Source: Clostridia bacterium | GTDB taxonomy: Bacteria > Bacillota > Clostridia > Saccharofermentanales > Saccharofermentanaceae | Direction of reading: 5' to 3' | Assembly: GCA_024403755.1 (NCBI GenBank) | Contig: JAKSRF010000013.1 | Span: 1 to 34,738 of the forward strand | DNA: 34,738 nt | Shown here: in pieces, positions 8,892 to 17,059 of the stretch | Layout: every line of letters begins with the position of its first letter | Position numbering within the stretch: the first letter of the stretch is position 1 | Notes under the pieces: model-generated | The model's input: only the letters and a program-made list of their open reading frames with translations | What the model was told of the DNA's origin: nothing | Databases searched by the model: none | Position numbers and translations under genes: made by a program

Positions 8892-9170
8892 CTCCCAATC
8901 AAGGCATTTTCTTCTCCAATGGAGAAGTTTTAGGTCCATTTTGGACAACTTTTGCTTAAACTTCTCCAAATCGAGGCATTTTCTTCTCCAATGGAGAAGT
9001 TTTAGGACCATTTTGGACAACTTTTGCTTAAACTTCTCCAAATCAAGGCATTTTCTTCTCCAATGGAGAAGTTTTAGGGCCGTTTTGGAGAACTTTTACA
9101 GAAACTTCTCCAAAACAGGTGATTTTTGTCGCTACCGGCGAGTTTTTAGGTGTGTTTTGTAGTACAATAT
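8888..9170. repeat. 72-bp tandem repeat array, about four copies
   Basis: The landmark CTTCTCCAATGGAGAAG, itself a hairpin (7-bp arms, 3-base loop), starts at 8911, 8983 and 9055, giving an exact 72-base period. Each unit also carries ACTTCTCC-AA and a TTTTGGACAACTTTTGCTTAAA-type segment. The fourth copy (from about 9103) is degenerate and lacks the hairpin. The first copy starts abruptly within the 33-bp repeats. Because 72 is a multiple of three, reading frames stay open through it on both strands, but I do not consider it coding. The array ends just before the zinc protease ribosome site, so its last copy may contain that gene's promoter (TACAAT, 9163-9168). Confidence 0.88.
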
Positions 9171-9196
9171 TTTAAAACAGTAAGGAGAAATAGGAC

Positions 9197-9910
9197 ATGG
9201 ATAGTATTTTATATTTACTCGCTATATTAGTATGTATTATCAGTATGATAATTCAGTTTTGGCTTAAATCTACAGTAAAAAAGTGGAGTAAGGTTGATTC
9301 GGGAACCGAGTATGATGCCAATGCCGCTGTAGCTCAGATGTTCAGAGAAAATGATATTCTGGATGTAAAAATTGCTCATCAGGACGGAGAACTGACGGAT
9401 TGTTATTCACCGAAGGAGAGAACTATTTTTTTGTCGAATACTTCTTATAATAAGAATTCTGTAGCTGCAATAGCAGTTGCCGCTCATGAATGCGGTCATG
9501 CAATACAGGACAGTAAACAGACAGCCATTTATCAGCTAAGACAAGCTCTTACGGTGCCTGCAAGTTTTTGCTCCAGATTCGGAATGATACTTGCTATAGG
9601 CGGATTCCTACTCGGAAGTGCAGCACAGAGCGGCAGTAATCTCTGGTTTCAGGTTGCCAAAATCGGTGTTGTAATGTATTTTGTTGTATTCCTTTTTTAT
9701 CTTGCCATGGTACCTGTTGAGGTTGATGCTAGCAGACGCGGCCTTGAAGCTATAAAGAAGAACGGCTTTATATCAGCCGACAAAATAAAAGGCGCCCGCA
9801 AAGTGCTTACTGCTGCAGGAAGTACATATGTAATTTCAATGACTTCGGCATTTATTACTTTCCTTCGTATTTTCATGCTGGTGAACAGAGGAAGAAGCAG
9901 AAGAAGATAA
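9197..9910 (+). CDS. YugP-family membrane zinc metallopeptidase
   Basis: A 237-residue membrane protein matching the B. subtilis YugP family of putative neutral zinc proteases. It starts with a membrane segment (about residues 3-23), then a cytoplasmic-type region with AAHECGHAIQ, which holds the HExxH-like zinc site (H-E-C-G-H), followed by two hydrophobic stretches (about 125-145 and 155-175) and VPVEVDASRRG, where a downstream glutamate could act as third ligand. Length is normal for the family. Substrates are unknown. Ribosome site AAGGAGA (9182-9188), eight bases before the ATG. It is followed by the promoter of the T-box transcript and appears to be transcribed alone. Confidence 0.87.
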   Translation: MDSILYLLAILVCIISMIIQFWLKSTVKKWSKVDSGTEYDANAAVAQMFRENDILDVKIAHQDGELTDCYSPKERTIFLSNTSYNKNSVAAIAVAAHECGHAIQDSKQTAIYQLRQALTVPASFCSRFGMILAIGGFLLGSAAQSGSNLWFQVAKIGVVMYFVVFLFYLAMVPVEVDASRRGLEAIKKNGFISADKIKGARKVLTAAGSTYVISMTSAFITFLRIFMLVNRGRSRRR

Positions 9911-9927
9911 AATTTATTTCCGAAAAG

Positions 9928-9957
9928 GTTGACATATAAGTTTTTGAAGTAGTACAA
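9928..9957 (+). promoter_or_regulatory. Promoter of the trpB T-box transcript
   Basis: Perfect -35 TTGACA (9928-9933), 18-base spacer, -10 TACAAT (9952-9957). Transcription would begin about 20 bases before stem I of the T-box leader. Confidence 0.75.
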
Positions 9958-9984
9958 TCCACATAGAAAATTGAATAGTATTTA

Positions 9985-10258
9985 AACCGTTGAGACGGAG
10001 ATAAAGGTGGCGATGCTCCTACAGAGAGCCCTGTAAGCTGAGATTAGGGTAGAAAACAAACCATCAAATGGACCGTTGAGGGCTTGGTCAAAGACATCAG
10101 TGTCGAGTATTCCGAGACGTGAGGCATACGTTAGTTGCAGGGATATGTTGGTATCCTAATGAGGGTGTAGGTCGTAAGATTTACGAATTCAAGGTGGCAC
10201 CGCGGATAATTGGTTTATTCGTCCTTGACAGAAAATATTAATCTGTCGAGGATTTTTT
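9985..10258 (+). ncRNA. T-box leader, tRNA-Trp specific
   Basis: A T-box riboswitch that senses uncharged tRNA. The T-box proper AAGGTGGCACCGCGG is at 10191-10205, where UGGC pairs with the free tRNA 3' end. Stem I shows AGAGAGCC...GTAAGCTGAGA (10023-10043), the usual bulge and apical loop signatures. The specifier loop is closed by ACGG (9995-9998) with CCGT (10073-10076) and contains TGG followed by A (10069-10072), so the specifier is TGG, tryptophan. The competing terminator is TCCTTGACAGA/TCTGTCGAGGA (10222-10232, 10242-10252) followed by six T. The antiterminator would pair AAGG (10191-10194) with CCTT (10223-10226). Specificity agrees with the downstream trpB gene. Confidence 0.95.
10222..10258 (+). 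terminator. T-box-controlled intrinsic terminator
   Basis: 11-bp stem (10222-10232 with 10242-10252, including a G-T pair) and TTTTTT tail; mutually exclusive with the antiterminator that uses the T-box sequence. Confidence 0.88.
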
Positions 10259-10351
10259 ATGTTAAATAATTTGTTAAACAAACGATGGCGACGCTGTAAT
10301 GATTGATTTAAATTACCTGATTATTATTTTTTCGAGAAGGAGATAACGAAA

Positions 10352-11569
10352 ATGATTTACAATGATATTGATTTTGACACATATTTTAAGAACTACCCTG
10401 ATAAGAACGGCTACTTCGGAAAGTATGGCGGTTCCTATGTTTCACCTGAGCTTCAGGCTGCAATGGATGAGATTACCGAAGCATATTTTACAATTTGCAA
10501 ATCGAGCAAATTTATAAGCGAACTCAGAAGAATTCGTAAGGAATTTCAGGGCAGACCTACACCGATTTCTCATTTGGAGAGACTGTCCGGTTCTATCGGT
10601 AATGTTCAGCTTTATGTTAAACGTGAGGATTTGAATCACTCCGGTGCGCATAAGCTTAATCACTGTATGGGTGAAGCACTTCTTGCCAAATACATGGGTA
10701 AAACCAAGGTTATCGCAGAGACAGGCGCAGGTCAGCATGGTGTAGCACTTGCTACAGCTGCAGCTTACTTCGGACTTAAATGTGATATTTATATGGGCGC
10801 CGTTGATATTAAGAAGCAGGCTCCTAACGTAGCAAGAATGAAAATTCTCGGTGCCAACGTAATTGAGGTAACAGAAGGCCTTCAGACTCTTAAGGAAGCG
10901 GTTGATGCTGCTTTCGAGGCATACAGTAAGGAATATAAGGACGCCATTTATTGTATAGGATCTGTTCTCGGACCTCATCCATTCCCGGTAATGGTAAGAG
11001 ATTTCCAGAGCGTAGTAGGTATAGAGGCAAGAGAGCAGTTTATAGGTATGACAGGCGAACTTCCTGATGCTATTGTTGCATGTGTAGGCGGCGGTTCGAA
11101 TGCCGCAGGATTCTTCTCAGGCTTCCTTAATGATCCTGTGGATATTTACGGTATCGAACCTTTGGGAAGAGGACCTAAGCTCGGTGATCATGCTGCAAGC
11201 CTCAAGTATGGTACAGAAGGAATTATGCACGGCTTTAACAGCATTATGCTTAAAGATGACCAGGGAAATCCTGCTCCGGTATATTCATGTGCGAGCGGTC
11301 TTGATTATCCTTCAAGCGGCCCTGAGCATGCATTCCTGCACGATTTGGGAAGAGTTAAGTACGATGTAGTCGGTGATGATGATGCAATCGATGCTTTCTA
11401 TGCATTGTCGAGAATGGAAGGAATCATTCCGGCTATCGAGAGTTCACACGCCGTAGCTTACGGAATTAAGCTTGCCAAGGAGTTGGGAAGAGGATCTGTT
11501 CTTATCAACCTTTCGGGACGCGGTGATAAGGATATGGACTACGTTATCGAGAAGTACGGAATGCGTTAA
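10352..11569 (+). CDS. trpB: Tryptophan synthase beta subunit
   Basis: A 405-residue PLP enzyme that makes tryptophan from indole and serine. The Schiff-base lysine is in [20 protein letters not shown] carries the catalytic glutamate; the PLP phosphate loop is [33 protein letters not shown] and LSGRGDKD are all typical of the TrpB1 class that works with TrpA. The segment after the lysine ([16 protein letters not shown]) departs from the usual INNT-GQALLA form. No trpA, trpC or other trp gene is adjacent: the gene has its own T-box leader and a strong terminator. It may pair with a distant trpA or act on scavenged indole. Start chosen for the ribosome site AGAAGGAGAT ending about eight bases upstream. 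Confidence 0.95.
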   Translation: MIYNDIDFDTYFKNYPDKNGYFGKYGGSYVSPELQAAMDEITEAYFTICKSSKFISELRRIRKEFQGRPTPISHLERLSGSIGNVQLYVKREDLNHSGAHKLNHCMGEALLAKYMGKTKVIAETGAGQHGVALATAAAYFGLKCDIYMGAVDIKKQAPNVARMKILGANVIEVTEGLQTLKEAVDAAFEAYSKEYKDAIYCIGSVLGPHPFPVMVRDFQSVVGIEAREQFIGMTGELPDAIVACVGGGSNAAGFFSGFLNDPVDIYGIEPLGRGPKLGDHAASLKYGTEGIMHGFNSIMLKDDQGNPAPVYSCASGLDYPSSGPEHAFLHDLGRVKYDVVGDDDAIDAFYALSRMEGIIPAIESSHAVAYGIKLAKELGRGSVLINLSGRGDKDMDYVIEKYGMR

Positions 11570-11588
11570 TCGGAAAGAAATTTTTGTT

Positions 11589-11622
11589 CGAGGTTGCCTC
11601 AGTTGAGACAGCCTCGTTTTTT
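11589..11622 (+). terminator. Rho-independent terminator after trpB
   Basis: Hairpin CGAGGTTG...CAGCCTCG (11589-11616, one internal mismatch, loop AGTT) followed by seven T. Confidence 0.85.
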
Positions 11623-11887
11623 TATTTGTCTTCGAAAAGACAGTTTTTAATACGTACCGAATAATAATGAAAATCATATCACGACTTTTCGGCGAATAAA
11701 GTATTACAAAACTCGCTTTTGTGCCTTGTAAGTCCCTTGAAACTGTAAGTTGTAAAAAGTGTTTAACACAAAAAAACACCTTATATGAGTTGACAAAATA
11801 CAGACTTTCGTTGCAAAATATAACTTGTGAGTTTTTGATTTAGTATTCAAAATTAAATGAAAAATAAATTCAGAAAGAGGTAAAAAG
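11623..11887 (+). promoter_or_regulatory. Upstream region of pckA
   Basis: About 265 AT-rich bases. A TTGACA occurs at 11790-11795 and a TATAAC at 11819-11824, but they are 23 bases apart; AAAATA (11815-11820) would give 19. The promoter therefore cannot be fixed. I see no riboswitch. Ribosome site AAAGAGG at 11874-11880. Confidence 0.35.
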
Positions 11888-13501
11888 ATGAAAGAAATCG
11901 ACTTAACAAAGTACGGTATTACCGGTACTACAGAAATCGTTTACAATCCTTCATACGAGCTTTTGTTTGAAGAAGAGACAAAGGCTGGTCTTGAGGGCTA
12001 TGAAGTTGGTCAGAACACAGAGCTTAACACAGTTAACGTAATGACAGGTATTTATACAGGACGTTCTCCTAAAGATAAGTACATCGTAATGGATGCTACA
12101 TCAAAGGATACAGTATGGTGGACATCTGATGATTACAAGAACGACAACCACCCAATGACAGAAGATACATGGGCAGTAGTTAAGGATATCGCTAAGAAGG
12201 AGCTTTCAGATAAGAAGCTTTTCGTAGTTGATGCTTTTTGCGGTGCTAATGCTGATACAAGAATGGCAGTTCGTTTTATCGTTGAGGTTGCTTGGCAGGC
12301 TCACTTCGTAAAGAACATGTTCATCCAGCCTACAGCTGCTGAGCTCGAGAACTTTGAGCCAGATTTCATCGTATACAATGCTTCAAAGGCAAAGGTTGAG
12401 AATTACAAGGAGCTCGGTCTTAATTCAGAGACATGTGTAGCATTCAACGTTACATCACGTGAGCAGGTTATCATTAATACATGGTACGGCGGAGAGATGA
12501 AGAAGGGTATGTTCTCAATGATGAACTACTTCCTCCCACTTAAGGGTATGGCTTCAATGCACTGTTCAGCTAACTGCGATATGGACGGTAAGCACACAGC
12601 TATTTTCTTCGGTCTTTCAGGTACAGGTAAGACAACACTTTCAACAGATCCTAAGAGAAGACTCATCGGTGATGACGAGCACGGTTGGGACGACAACGGT
12701 GTATTCAACTTCGAGGGCGGATGCTACGCTAAGGTTATCGGTCTTTCTAAGGAGAATGAGCCTGATATCTACAACGCAATCAAGAGAAATGCTCTCCTTG
12801 AGAACGTAACAGTAGCTGCTGACGGTAAGATTGATTTTGCTGATAAGACAGTTACAGAGAACACTCGTGTTTCTTACCCAATCAACCACATCAACAACAT
12901 CGCTGCTGAGGTTAACGGTGTATCTGCAGGTCCTGCAGCTGACAACGTAATCTTCCTTTCAGCTGATGCTTTCGGCGTATTGCCACCTGTTTCTATCCTT
13001 ACACCGGAGCAGACACAGTACTACTTCCTCTCTGGCTTCACAGCTAAGCTTGCAGGTACAGAGCGTGGTATTACAGAGCCGACTCCAACATTCTCAGCTT
13101 GCTTCGGTCAGGCTTTCCTTGAGCTCCACCCAACAAAGTATGCTCAGGAACTCGTTAAGAAGATGAATGCTAACGGTGCTAAGGCTTACCTCGTTAACAC
13201 AGGTTGGAATGGTACAGGTAAGAGAATTTCTATCCCTGATACACGTGGAATCATCGATGCTATTCTTGATGGTTCAATCAAGTCAGCTCCTACAAAGACA
13301 ATCCCAATGTTCAACTTTGAGGTTCCTACAGAGCTTCCTGGCGTTAACCCAGGTATCCTTGATCCAAGAGATACATATGCTAATGCTTCTGAGTGGGAGA
13401 CAAAGGCTAAGGATCTTGCAGAGAGATTCCAGAAGAACTTCGCTAAGTACACAACTAACGATGCTGGTAAGGCTCTTGTTGCTGCAGGCCCACAGCTCTA
13501 A
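11888..13501 (+). CDS. pckA: Phosphoenolpyruvate carboxykinase (ATP)
   Basis: A 537-residue ATP-type PEP carboxykinase, interconverting oxaloacetate + ATP and PEP + CO2 + ADP. Visible signatures: [12 protein letters not shown] near residue 57, the substrate-binding region [10 protein letters not shown], the P-loop GLSGTGKTT at residues 242-250, [11 protein letters not shown] immediately after (metal and ATP site), and [10 protein letters not shown] later. Length is normal. In fermenting anaerobes this enzyme often runs in the carboxylating direction towards succinate, but direction cannot be read from sequence. Codon use is strongly biased like that of the pgk-tpi fusion, which suggests an abundant protein. 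It has its own upstream region and terminator. Confidence 0.97.
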   Translation: MKEIDLTKYGITGTTEIVYNPSYELLFEEETKAGLEGYEVGQNTELNTVNVMTGIYTGRSPKDKYIVMDATSKDTVWWTSDDYKNDNHPMTEDTWAVVKDIAKKELSDKKLFVVDAFCGANADTRMAVRFIVEVAWQAHFVKNMFIQPTAAELENFEPDFIVYNASKAKVENYKELGLNSETCVAFNVTSREQVIINTWYGGEMKKGMFSMMNYFLPLKGMASMHCSANCDMDGKHTAIFFGLSGTGKTTLSTDPKRRLIGDDEHGWDDNGVFNFEGGCYAKVIGLSKENEPDIYNAIKRNALLENVTVAADGKIDFADKTVTENTRVSYPINHINNIAAEVNGVSAGPAADNVIFLSADAFGVLPPVSILTPEQTQYYFLSGFTAKLAGTERGITEPTPTFSACFGQAFLELHPTKYAQELVKKMNANGAKAYLVNTGWNGTGKRISIPDTRGIIDAILDGSIKSAPTKTIPMFNFEVPTELPGVNPGILDPRDTYANASEWETKAKDLAERFQKNFAKYTTNDAGKALVAAGPQL

Positions 13502-13536
13502 TCTTTAAGTAGTAATACTTATTAAATGAATTTAAG

Positions 13537-13567
13537 ACAGGATGTGATTTGTTCACATCCTGTTTTT
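13537..13567 (+). terminator. Rho-independent terminator after pckA
   Basis: Perfect 11-bp stem ACAGGATGTGA/TCACATCCTGT (13537-13547, 13553-13563) with a TTTTTA tail. Confidence 0.88.
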
Positions 13568-13594
13568 AATGATAATTATTTTGTTTTATATAGT

Positions 13595-13634
13595 AAAAAT
13601 CCCCCGAGCCATTATATCGGTTCGGGGGATTTTT
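13595..13634 (-). terminator. Bidirectional terminator between pckA and the minus-strand lipoprotein gene
   Basis: Arms AAAAATCCCCCGAGCC (13595-13610) and GGTTCGGGGGATTTTT (13619-13634) pair throughout except one G-T wobble, with A and T runs on both sides, so it can stop transcription from either strand. It lies 15 bases beyond the stop codon of the minus-strand lipoprotein gene. Confidence 0.85.
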
Positions 13635-13649
13635 CTATGCAATGCACTC

Positions 13650-14066
13650 TTACTGTTCTTCTGTAAAATAGCCGAATATATACAGATTGTTGTTTTTCTC
13701 GTAAGCCTTTGTGATTTTAACGACTTGCGTTGAATTTGCTTTTACTTTTGCATCAGCGTTGACGAAAATGCAAACTTCTTTTGTAGTTGATGAGCTTTTG
13801 TAAATCATTTTGTTACCTTCCTTGTCCGCAGAATCTATATAGAGAGCGGCCAAGCTGTTGTTATAAGCTTCAAGGTTTTCGGAATAATTTGAATATGTCA
13901 GCTCTCGTGCTTTTACGGCAACTGTCAATCCTACTAAATTTACTCCTCTCTTGTATGAGTCATAGGCTTTATCGGGATTTGAGAATACTGCATTGTTGCT
14001 GCAGGCGGATATAACAAATACCGTAAGAAACAACATAAATGCTAATGCTTTTTTTATTTTATTCAT
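13650..14066 (-). CDS. Small lipoprotein of unknown function
   Basis: A 138-residue protein with a lipoprotein signal peptide: basic start, hydrophobic core and the lipobox I-S-A-C with the lipidated cysteine at residue 22. The mature part (about 117 residues) is polar, with no domain that I recognise; it is probably a beta-rich surface domain tethered to the outer face of the membrane. The ATG at 14066 is preferred over a GTG one codon earlier because AAGGAG lies eight bases upstream. Single gene, divergent from tyrS. Confidence 0.7.
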   Translation of the reverse strand: MNKIKKALAFMLFLTVFVISACSNNAVFSNPDKAYDSYKRGVNLVGLTVAVKARELTYSNYSENLEAYNNSLAALYIDSADKEGNKMIYKSSSTTKEVCIFVNADAKVKANSTQVVKITKAYEKNNNLYIFGYFTEEQ

Positions 14067-14209
14067 CACACAATCTCCTTGTTTGTTATCTTGTATAGAC
14101 TAATATTAATTTATACTTTAGTAAATTGTTGAATGAACAAAATATAGTTTGTTTTTTGCGAAAATGCATTCAGAAACAACTTAAGCACAAGTATGAGGTT
14201 ACCTTACTA

Positions 14210-14238
14210 TTGAGAATTAGTAAGTTAAGTGTTATGAT
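14210..14238 (+). promoter_or_regulatory. Promoter of tyrS
   Basis: TTGAGA (14210-14215), a 17-base spacer and TATGAT (14233-14238). A 6-bp inverted repeat TTACTA/TAGTAA (about 14204-14223) overlaps the -35. No T-box motif is found between here and tyrS, unlike many clostridial tyrS genes. Confidence 0.7.
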
Positions 14239-14293
14239 AGTTAGGCTTTTCGAGAGAAGAAGCAAAACAGAATAAATAAGGAGGCTATCCAAA

Positions 14294-15508
14294 GTGGAAA
14301 GAAATGTGTTTGATATCCTGGAGGAGAGAGGATATATATCCCAGGCAACTCACAGAGATGAAATTTATGAATTATTAAGTAAACCGGGTGTTTCTTTTTA
14401 TATAGGCTTTGATCCTACTGCTGACAGCCTTCATGTTGGTCACTTTGTGCAGATGATGGTTATGAGCTATATGCAGAAGGCAGGTCACAGACCTATCGCG
14501 CTGATGGGCGGCGGTACTGCAATGATCGGTGATCCGTCAGGAAGAACCGATATGCGTCAGATGATGACCGTAGAGACAATCGACCACAATGTAGAGTGTT
14601 TTAAGAAACAGATGGGTAAGGTCGTTGACTTCAGTGACGGCAAGGCAATGATTGTAAATAACGGTGATTGGCTCAGAAATCTCAATTTCATGGACTTTAT
14701 GCGTGAGATAGGACCTCATTTCTCAGTCAATAAGATGCTTACAGCTGAGTGTTATAAGCAGAGACTTGAGAAGGGCCTTACTTTCCTTGAGTTTACATAT
14801 ATGTTAATGCAGAGCTACGATTTCTATTACTTGAATAAGCAGTATGACTGTTGCCTGGAATTGGGCGGTGACGATCAGTGGTCCAATATTATCGGCGGTG
14901 TAGAATTAATCAGACGTAAGGAACAGAAGCCGGCTTACGGTCTTACATTTACTCTTCTTACAAACAGCGAAGGTAAGAAGATGGGTAAAACTGCAAAGGG
15001 TGCGGTATGGCTCGATCCGAATAAGACATCTCCGTTCGATTTTTATCAGTATTGGAGAAATGTTGATGATGCTGATGTTATTAAGTGCATGAAGCTTCTC
15101 ACATTCCTTCCTATGGAAGAAATTAATGAGTATGCTAAGCTTAAAGATGCTGCGATTAACGAAGCCAAGAAGAGACTTGCTTATGAGGTAACAAAGATTG
15201 TTCATGGTGAGGAGATTGCCGATCAGGTTAAGAAGCAGACTGAGGATATCTTTGAGAACGGCGGTCGTTCAGATGATATGAAGACAACAGAAGTAGCTTT
15301 AGGCGTTTGCCTTACTGATGTTCTCGTGGATGCCGGTCTTTTTAAATCAAAGGGCGAAGCTAAGCGTATGATTCAGCAGAAGGGTGTTTACCTTAATGAT
15401 GATGTTGTTGAGGATTTGTTCTATAATTTGTCAGAGAAAGACTTTAACGACGGTGAAGCTATTGTACGTAAGGGAAAGAAAGTATATCACAGACTTCTTC
15501 TTAAGTGA
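14294..15508 (+). CDS. tyrS: Tyrosyl-tRNA synthetase
   Basis: A 404-residue class I aminoacyl-tRNA synthetase that charges tRNA-Tyr. The HIGH-type motif is H47-V-G-H50; the KMSKS-type motif is K229-M-G-K-T233. [20 protein letters not shown] and GGDDQWSN are tyrosyl signatures, with YDFYYL and the tyrosine/ATP pocket between. Residues from about 340 form an S4-like RNA-binding domain ([20 protein letters not shown]). Start is GTG at 14294, supported by AAGGAGG ending nine bases upstream. Complete, single gene with promoter and terminator. Confidence 0.96.
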   Translation: MERNVFDILEERGYISQATHRDEIYELLSKPGVSFYIGFDPTADSLHVGHFVQMMVMSYMQKAGHRPIALMGGGTAMIGDPSGRTDMRQMMTVETIDHNVECFKKQMGKVVDFSDGKAMIVNNGDWLRNLNFMDFMREIGPHFSVNKMLTAECYKQRLEKGLTFLEFTYMLMQSYDFYYLNKQYDCCLELGGDDQWSNIIGGVELIRRKEQKPAYGLTFTLLTNSEGKKMGKTAKGAVWLDPNKTSPFDFYQYWRNVDDADVIKCMKLLTFLPMEEINEYAKLKDAAINEAKKRLAYEVTKIVHGEEIADQVKKQTEDIFENGGRSDDMKTTEVALGVCLTDVLVDAGLFKSKGEAKRMIQQKGVYLNDDVVEDLFYNLSEKDFNDGEAIVRKGKKVYHRLLLK

Positions 15509-15542
15509 TGTGGATATATAAAATTCAGAGATAAGTAATTTT

Positions 15543-15579
15543 AAACGGCAATTTACCATTAAGGCAGATTGCCGTTTTT
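15543..15579 (+). terminator. Rho-independent terminator after tyrS
   Basis: Perfect 10-bp stem AAACGGCAAT/ATTGCCGTTT (15543-15552, 15568-15577) with a T tail. A TATAAT at 15584-15589 just beyond may be the -10 of the next gene; no good -35 is seen. Confidence 0.85.
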
Positions 15580-15621
15580 GTTGTATAATATACCTAATAT
15601 GTGGATAAAGGAGTTTTATCA

Positions 15622-16245
15622 ATGAAGAGAATTCGTACTTTGTCATTAGTTTTGATTTTTTCACTTTTGTTATGTTTAACCGGATGCGGTGATTTGAAAT
15701 TTAAGGCTGTCAGCTCTGTTAAATTTTTGAAGACTCTCTCGAAAATCGATGCCGAATATGCACAATGTATTGATGAGTGTGAGGAAGGTATGAATTTTAC
15801 TAAGGGCGAGAAGTCTGTTTTCTACAACACTTTCGATAAACAGCAAATAGCAGATATCATCGGTGATACAACATGTAAGGAAGTAAAGATGCTTATGTCT
15901 GAACCGTATGAGAATACTAAGCTTACATATATGTATCTGCAATTCGATGAGAATCAGGATGCGTATGATTTCTTTGTTTCCAATTGGTATGATTCGGTAA
16001 AGGATAATAAGAGAAAGTATGACGGAACACTTGAATATGATTTAAATGATACCAACGGATTTATCTACTTTGATTGCGAAAGTAAGGATATAACAATAAG
16101 TGAAGGAAATATCTTGGGCGGTATATATTTTGCCGAGGACACGGTTGTAGCAGTAATCGGAAATAACAGTGACAAAGCTTCCCGTAAACTTATTTTCGGA
16201 GCTGTTGAGGAAATGGAGTATCCGTTCATTAAACAAAAGAAATAA
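15622..16245 (+). CDS. Lipoprotein of unknown function, distant member of the acidic lipoprotein set
   Basis: A 207-residue predicted lipoprotein: signal peptide with lipobox L-T-G-C and the lipidated cysteine near residue 22. The start at 15622 is supported by AAAGGAG eight bases upstream; a GTG at 15601 in frame would precede that site. The mature part is rich in Asp and Glu. It ends with a pattern shared with the next two genes: an acidic segment containing YMYLQFDENQDAYDFF, then a glycine-aromatic turn (NGFIYF), then ILGGIYFAEDTVVAVIG, and a short helix ending in EMEYP. That suggests a common fold, though overall identity is low. No known function. Confidence 0.72.
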   Translation: MKRIRTLSLVLIFSLLLCLTGCGDLKFKAVSSVKFLKTLSKIDAEYAQCIDECEEGMNFTKGEKSVFYNTFDKQQIADIIGDTTCKEVKMLMSEPYENTKLTYMYLQFDENQDAYDFFVSNWYDSVKDNKRKYDGTLEYDLNDTNGFIYFDCESKDITISEGNILGGIYFAEDTVVAVIGNNSDKASRKLIFGAVEEMEYPFIKQKK

Positions 16246-16293
16246 GGATGGAACGCGATTTCCTTAATAAAACGGTTCTGTGTTGGTTATTTG

Positions 16294-16316
16294 CATAATA
16301 TAAAGTGTATATTATG
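16294..16316. repeat. Perfect 9-bp inverted repeat, possible operator
   Basis: CATAATATA (16294-16302) and TATATTATG (16308-16316) flank a 5-base centre. It lies between the first and second lipoprotein genes, upstream of the promoter at 16340-16369. No T tail follows, so a regulator binding site is likelier than a terminator. Confidence 0.5.
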
Positions 16317-16339
16317 AGGACGTATTTGTGAGTGTTTTG

Positions 16340-16369
16340 TTGAAATTACAGTAGAAATAGTGTTATAAT
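16340..16369 (+). promoter_or_regulatory. Promoter of second lipoprotein gene
   Basis: TTGAAA (16340-16345), 18-base spacer, consensus TATAAT (16364-16369), about 40 bases before the start codon. Confidence 0.72.
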
Positions 16370-16407
16370 TAATTGCTATGTTATATTTATTAACTGGAGG
16401 AATAAAC

Positions 16408-16932
16408 ATGAAGAACGTAAAGAAAGTTTTATCAGTTGCTATGGTAGCTTCAATGGTTTTTTCTATGACTGCTTGCGGAAAGAGCTTTAAAGCAATCGAC
16501 AAGAAGGACTTTAAGAAGGCTCTTAAGGCTATCGAGCTTGACGAGGATATGGAAGAAATTGAGGATGACAATGTAAAGTACCTTGGTATTGACGATGCTG
16601 AGTATGCTGCTTCGGCTTATGATGATGATCAGATGTATATGTTCATTGAGTTTGAGGATGCCGATGCTGCCAAAGAATACTTCGAGGATGAGTTCTATGA
16701 TGACTTCGAGGATGCTATTGAGGATGAGGATATTGACGGAAAGTACTCAAACAAAATCAGTGATGACTCAGGTTACATAATTGTTAATGGTGAGAATGAC
16801 GATGAAGAGATGTATGGCGGTATTTACTTCAAGGATAATGTTATGGTAGTTGCTATTTCTTATACTACCAAGAAGAGCGACATGAAGGATATTGATGCAT
16901 TCCTCGATGCGATTGGTTATCCAAAGCCATAA
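16408..16932 (+). CDS. Acidic lipoprotein, paralogue of the next gene
   Basis: A 174-residue lipoprotein with lipobox M-T-A-C followed by GKSFKAID. The mature protein is extremely acidic, with runs of Asp and Glu (for example DEDMEEIEDD and YDDFEDAIEDED) and regularly spaced aromatics, then a C-terminal GGIYFKDNVMVVAIS strand and an ending IGYPKP. The next gene shares the CGKSFK start, the EFED-A-AKEYFED motif, the GYI-NGE and YGGI-F segments and the same last residues, so the two arose by tandem duplication. The ATG at 16408 has GGAGG seven bases upstream; an in-frame ATG at 16378 has none. Function unknown; a surface protein binding cations or a basic partner is possible. Confidence 0.78.
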   Translation: MKNVKKVLSVAMVASMVFSMTACGKSFKAIDKKDFKKALKAIELDEDMEEIEDDNVKYLGIDDAEYAASAYDDDQMYMFIEFEDADAAKEYFEDEFYDDFEDAIEDEDIDGKYSNKISDDSGYIIVNGENDDEEMYGGIYFKDNVMVVAISYTTKKSDMKDIDAFLDAIGYPKP

Positions 16933-16961
16933 TCTGTTGTGATTTATTTACAAGATTAATG

Positions 16962-16995
16962 AAAAGACTGCTGGTTTATTTGGCAGTCTTTTTTA
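16962..16995 (+). terminator. Rho-independent terminator after second lipoprotein gene
   Basis: Stem AAAAGACTGC/GCAGTCTTTT (16962-16971, 16983-16992) with six T in the tail. Confidence 0.85.
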
Positions 16996-17023
16996 TTGAA
17001 AAAACTAAATTGAGTGCTATAAT
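16996..17023 (+). promoter_or_regulatory. Promoter of third lipoprotein gene
   Basis: TTGAAA (16996-17001), 16-base spacer, consensus TATAAT (17018-17023). It directly follows the terminator of the preceding paralogue, so the paralogues are separately transcribed. Confidence 0.68.
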
Positions 17024-17059
17024 CACCTTGATTAATAGATAATTTATCGGAGGGATAGT

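Noticed and set aside
8884..9162. Open frame across the 72-bp array giving a 24-residue repeat protein (plus strand), and a similar frame on the minus strand
   Set aside because: The period is a multiple of three, so frames stay open by chance. The plus frame has no ATG and neither strand has a ribosome site; codons are unlike the neighbours.
14067..14293. Possible T-box leader before tyrS
   Set aside because: No AAGGTGGCACCGCGG-like motif, no specifier stem and no terminator are present; a simple promoter explains the region.
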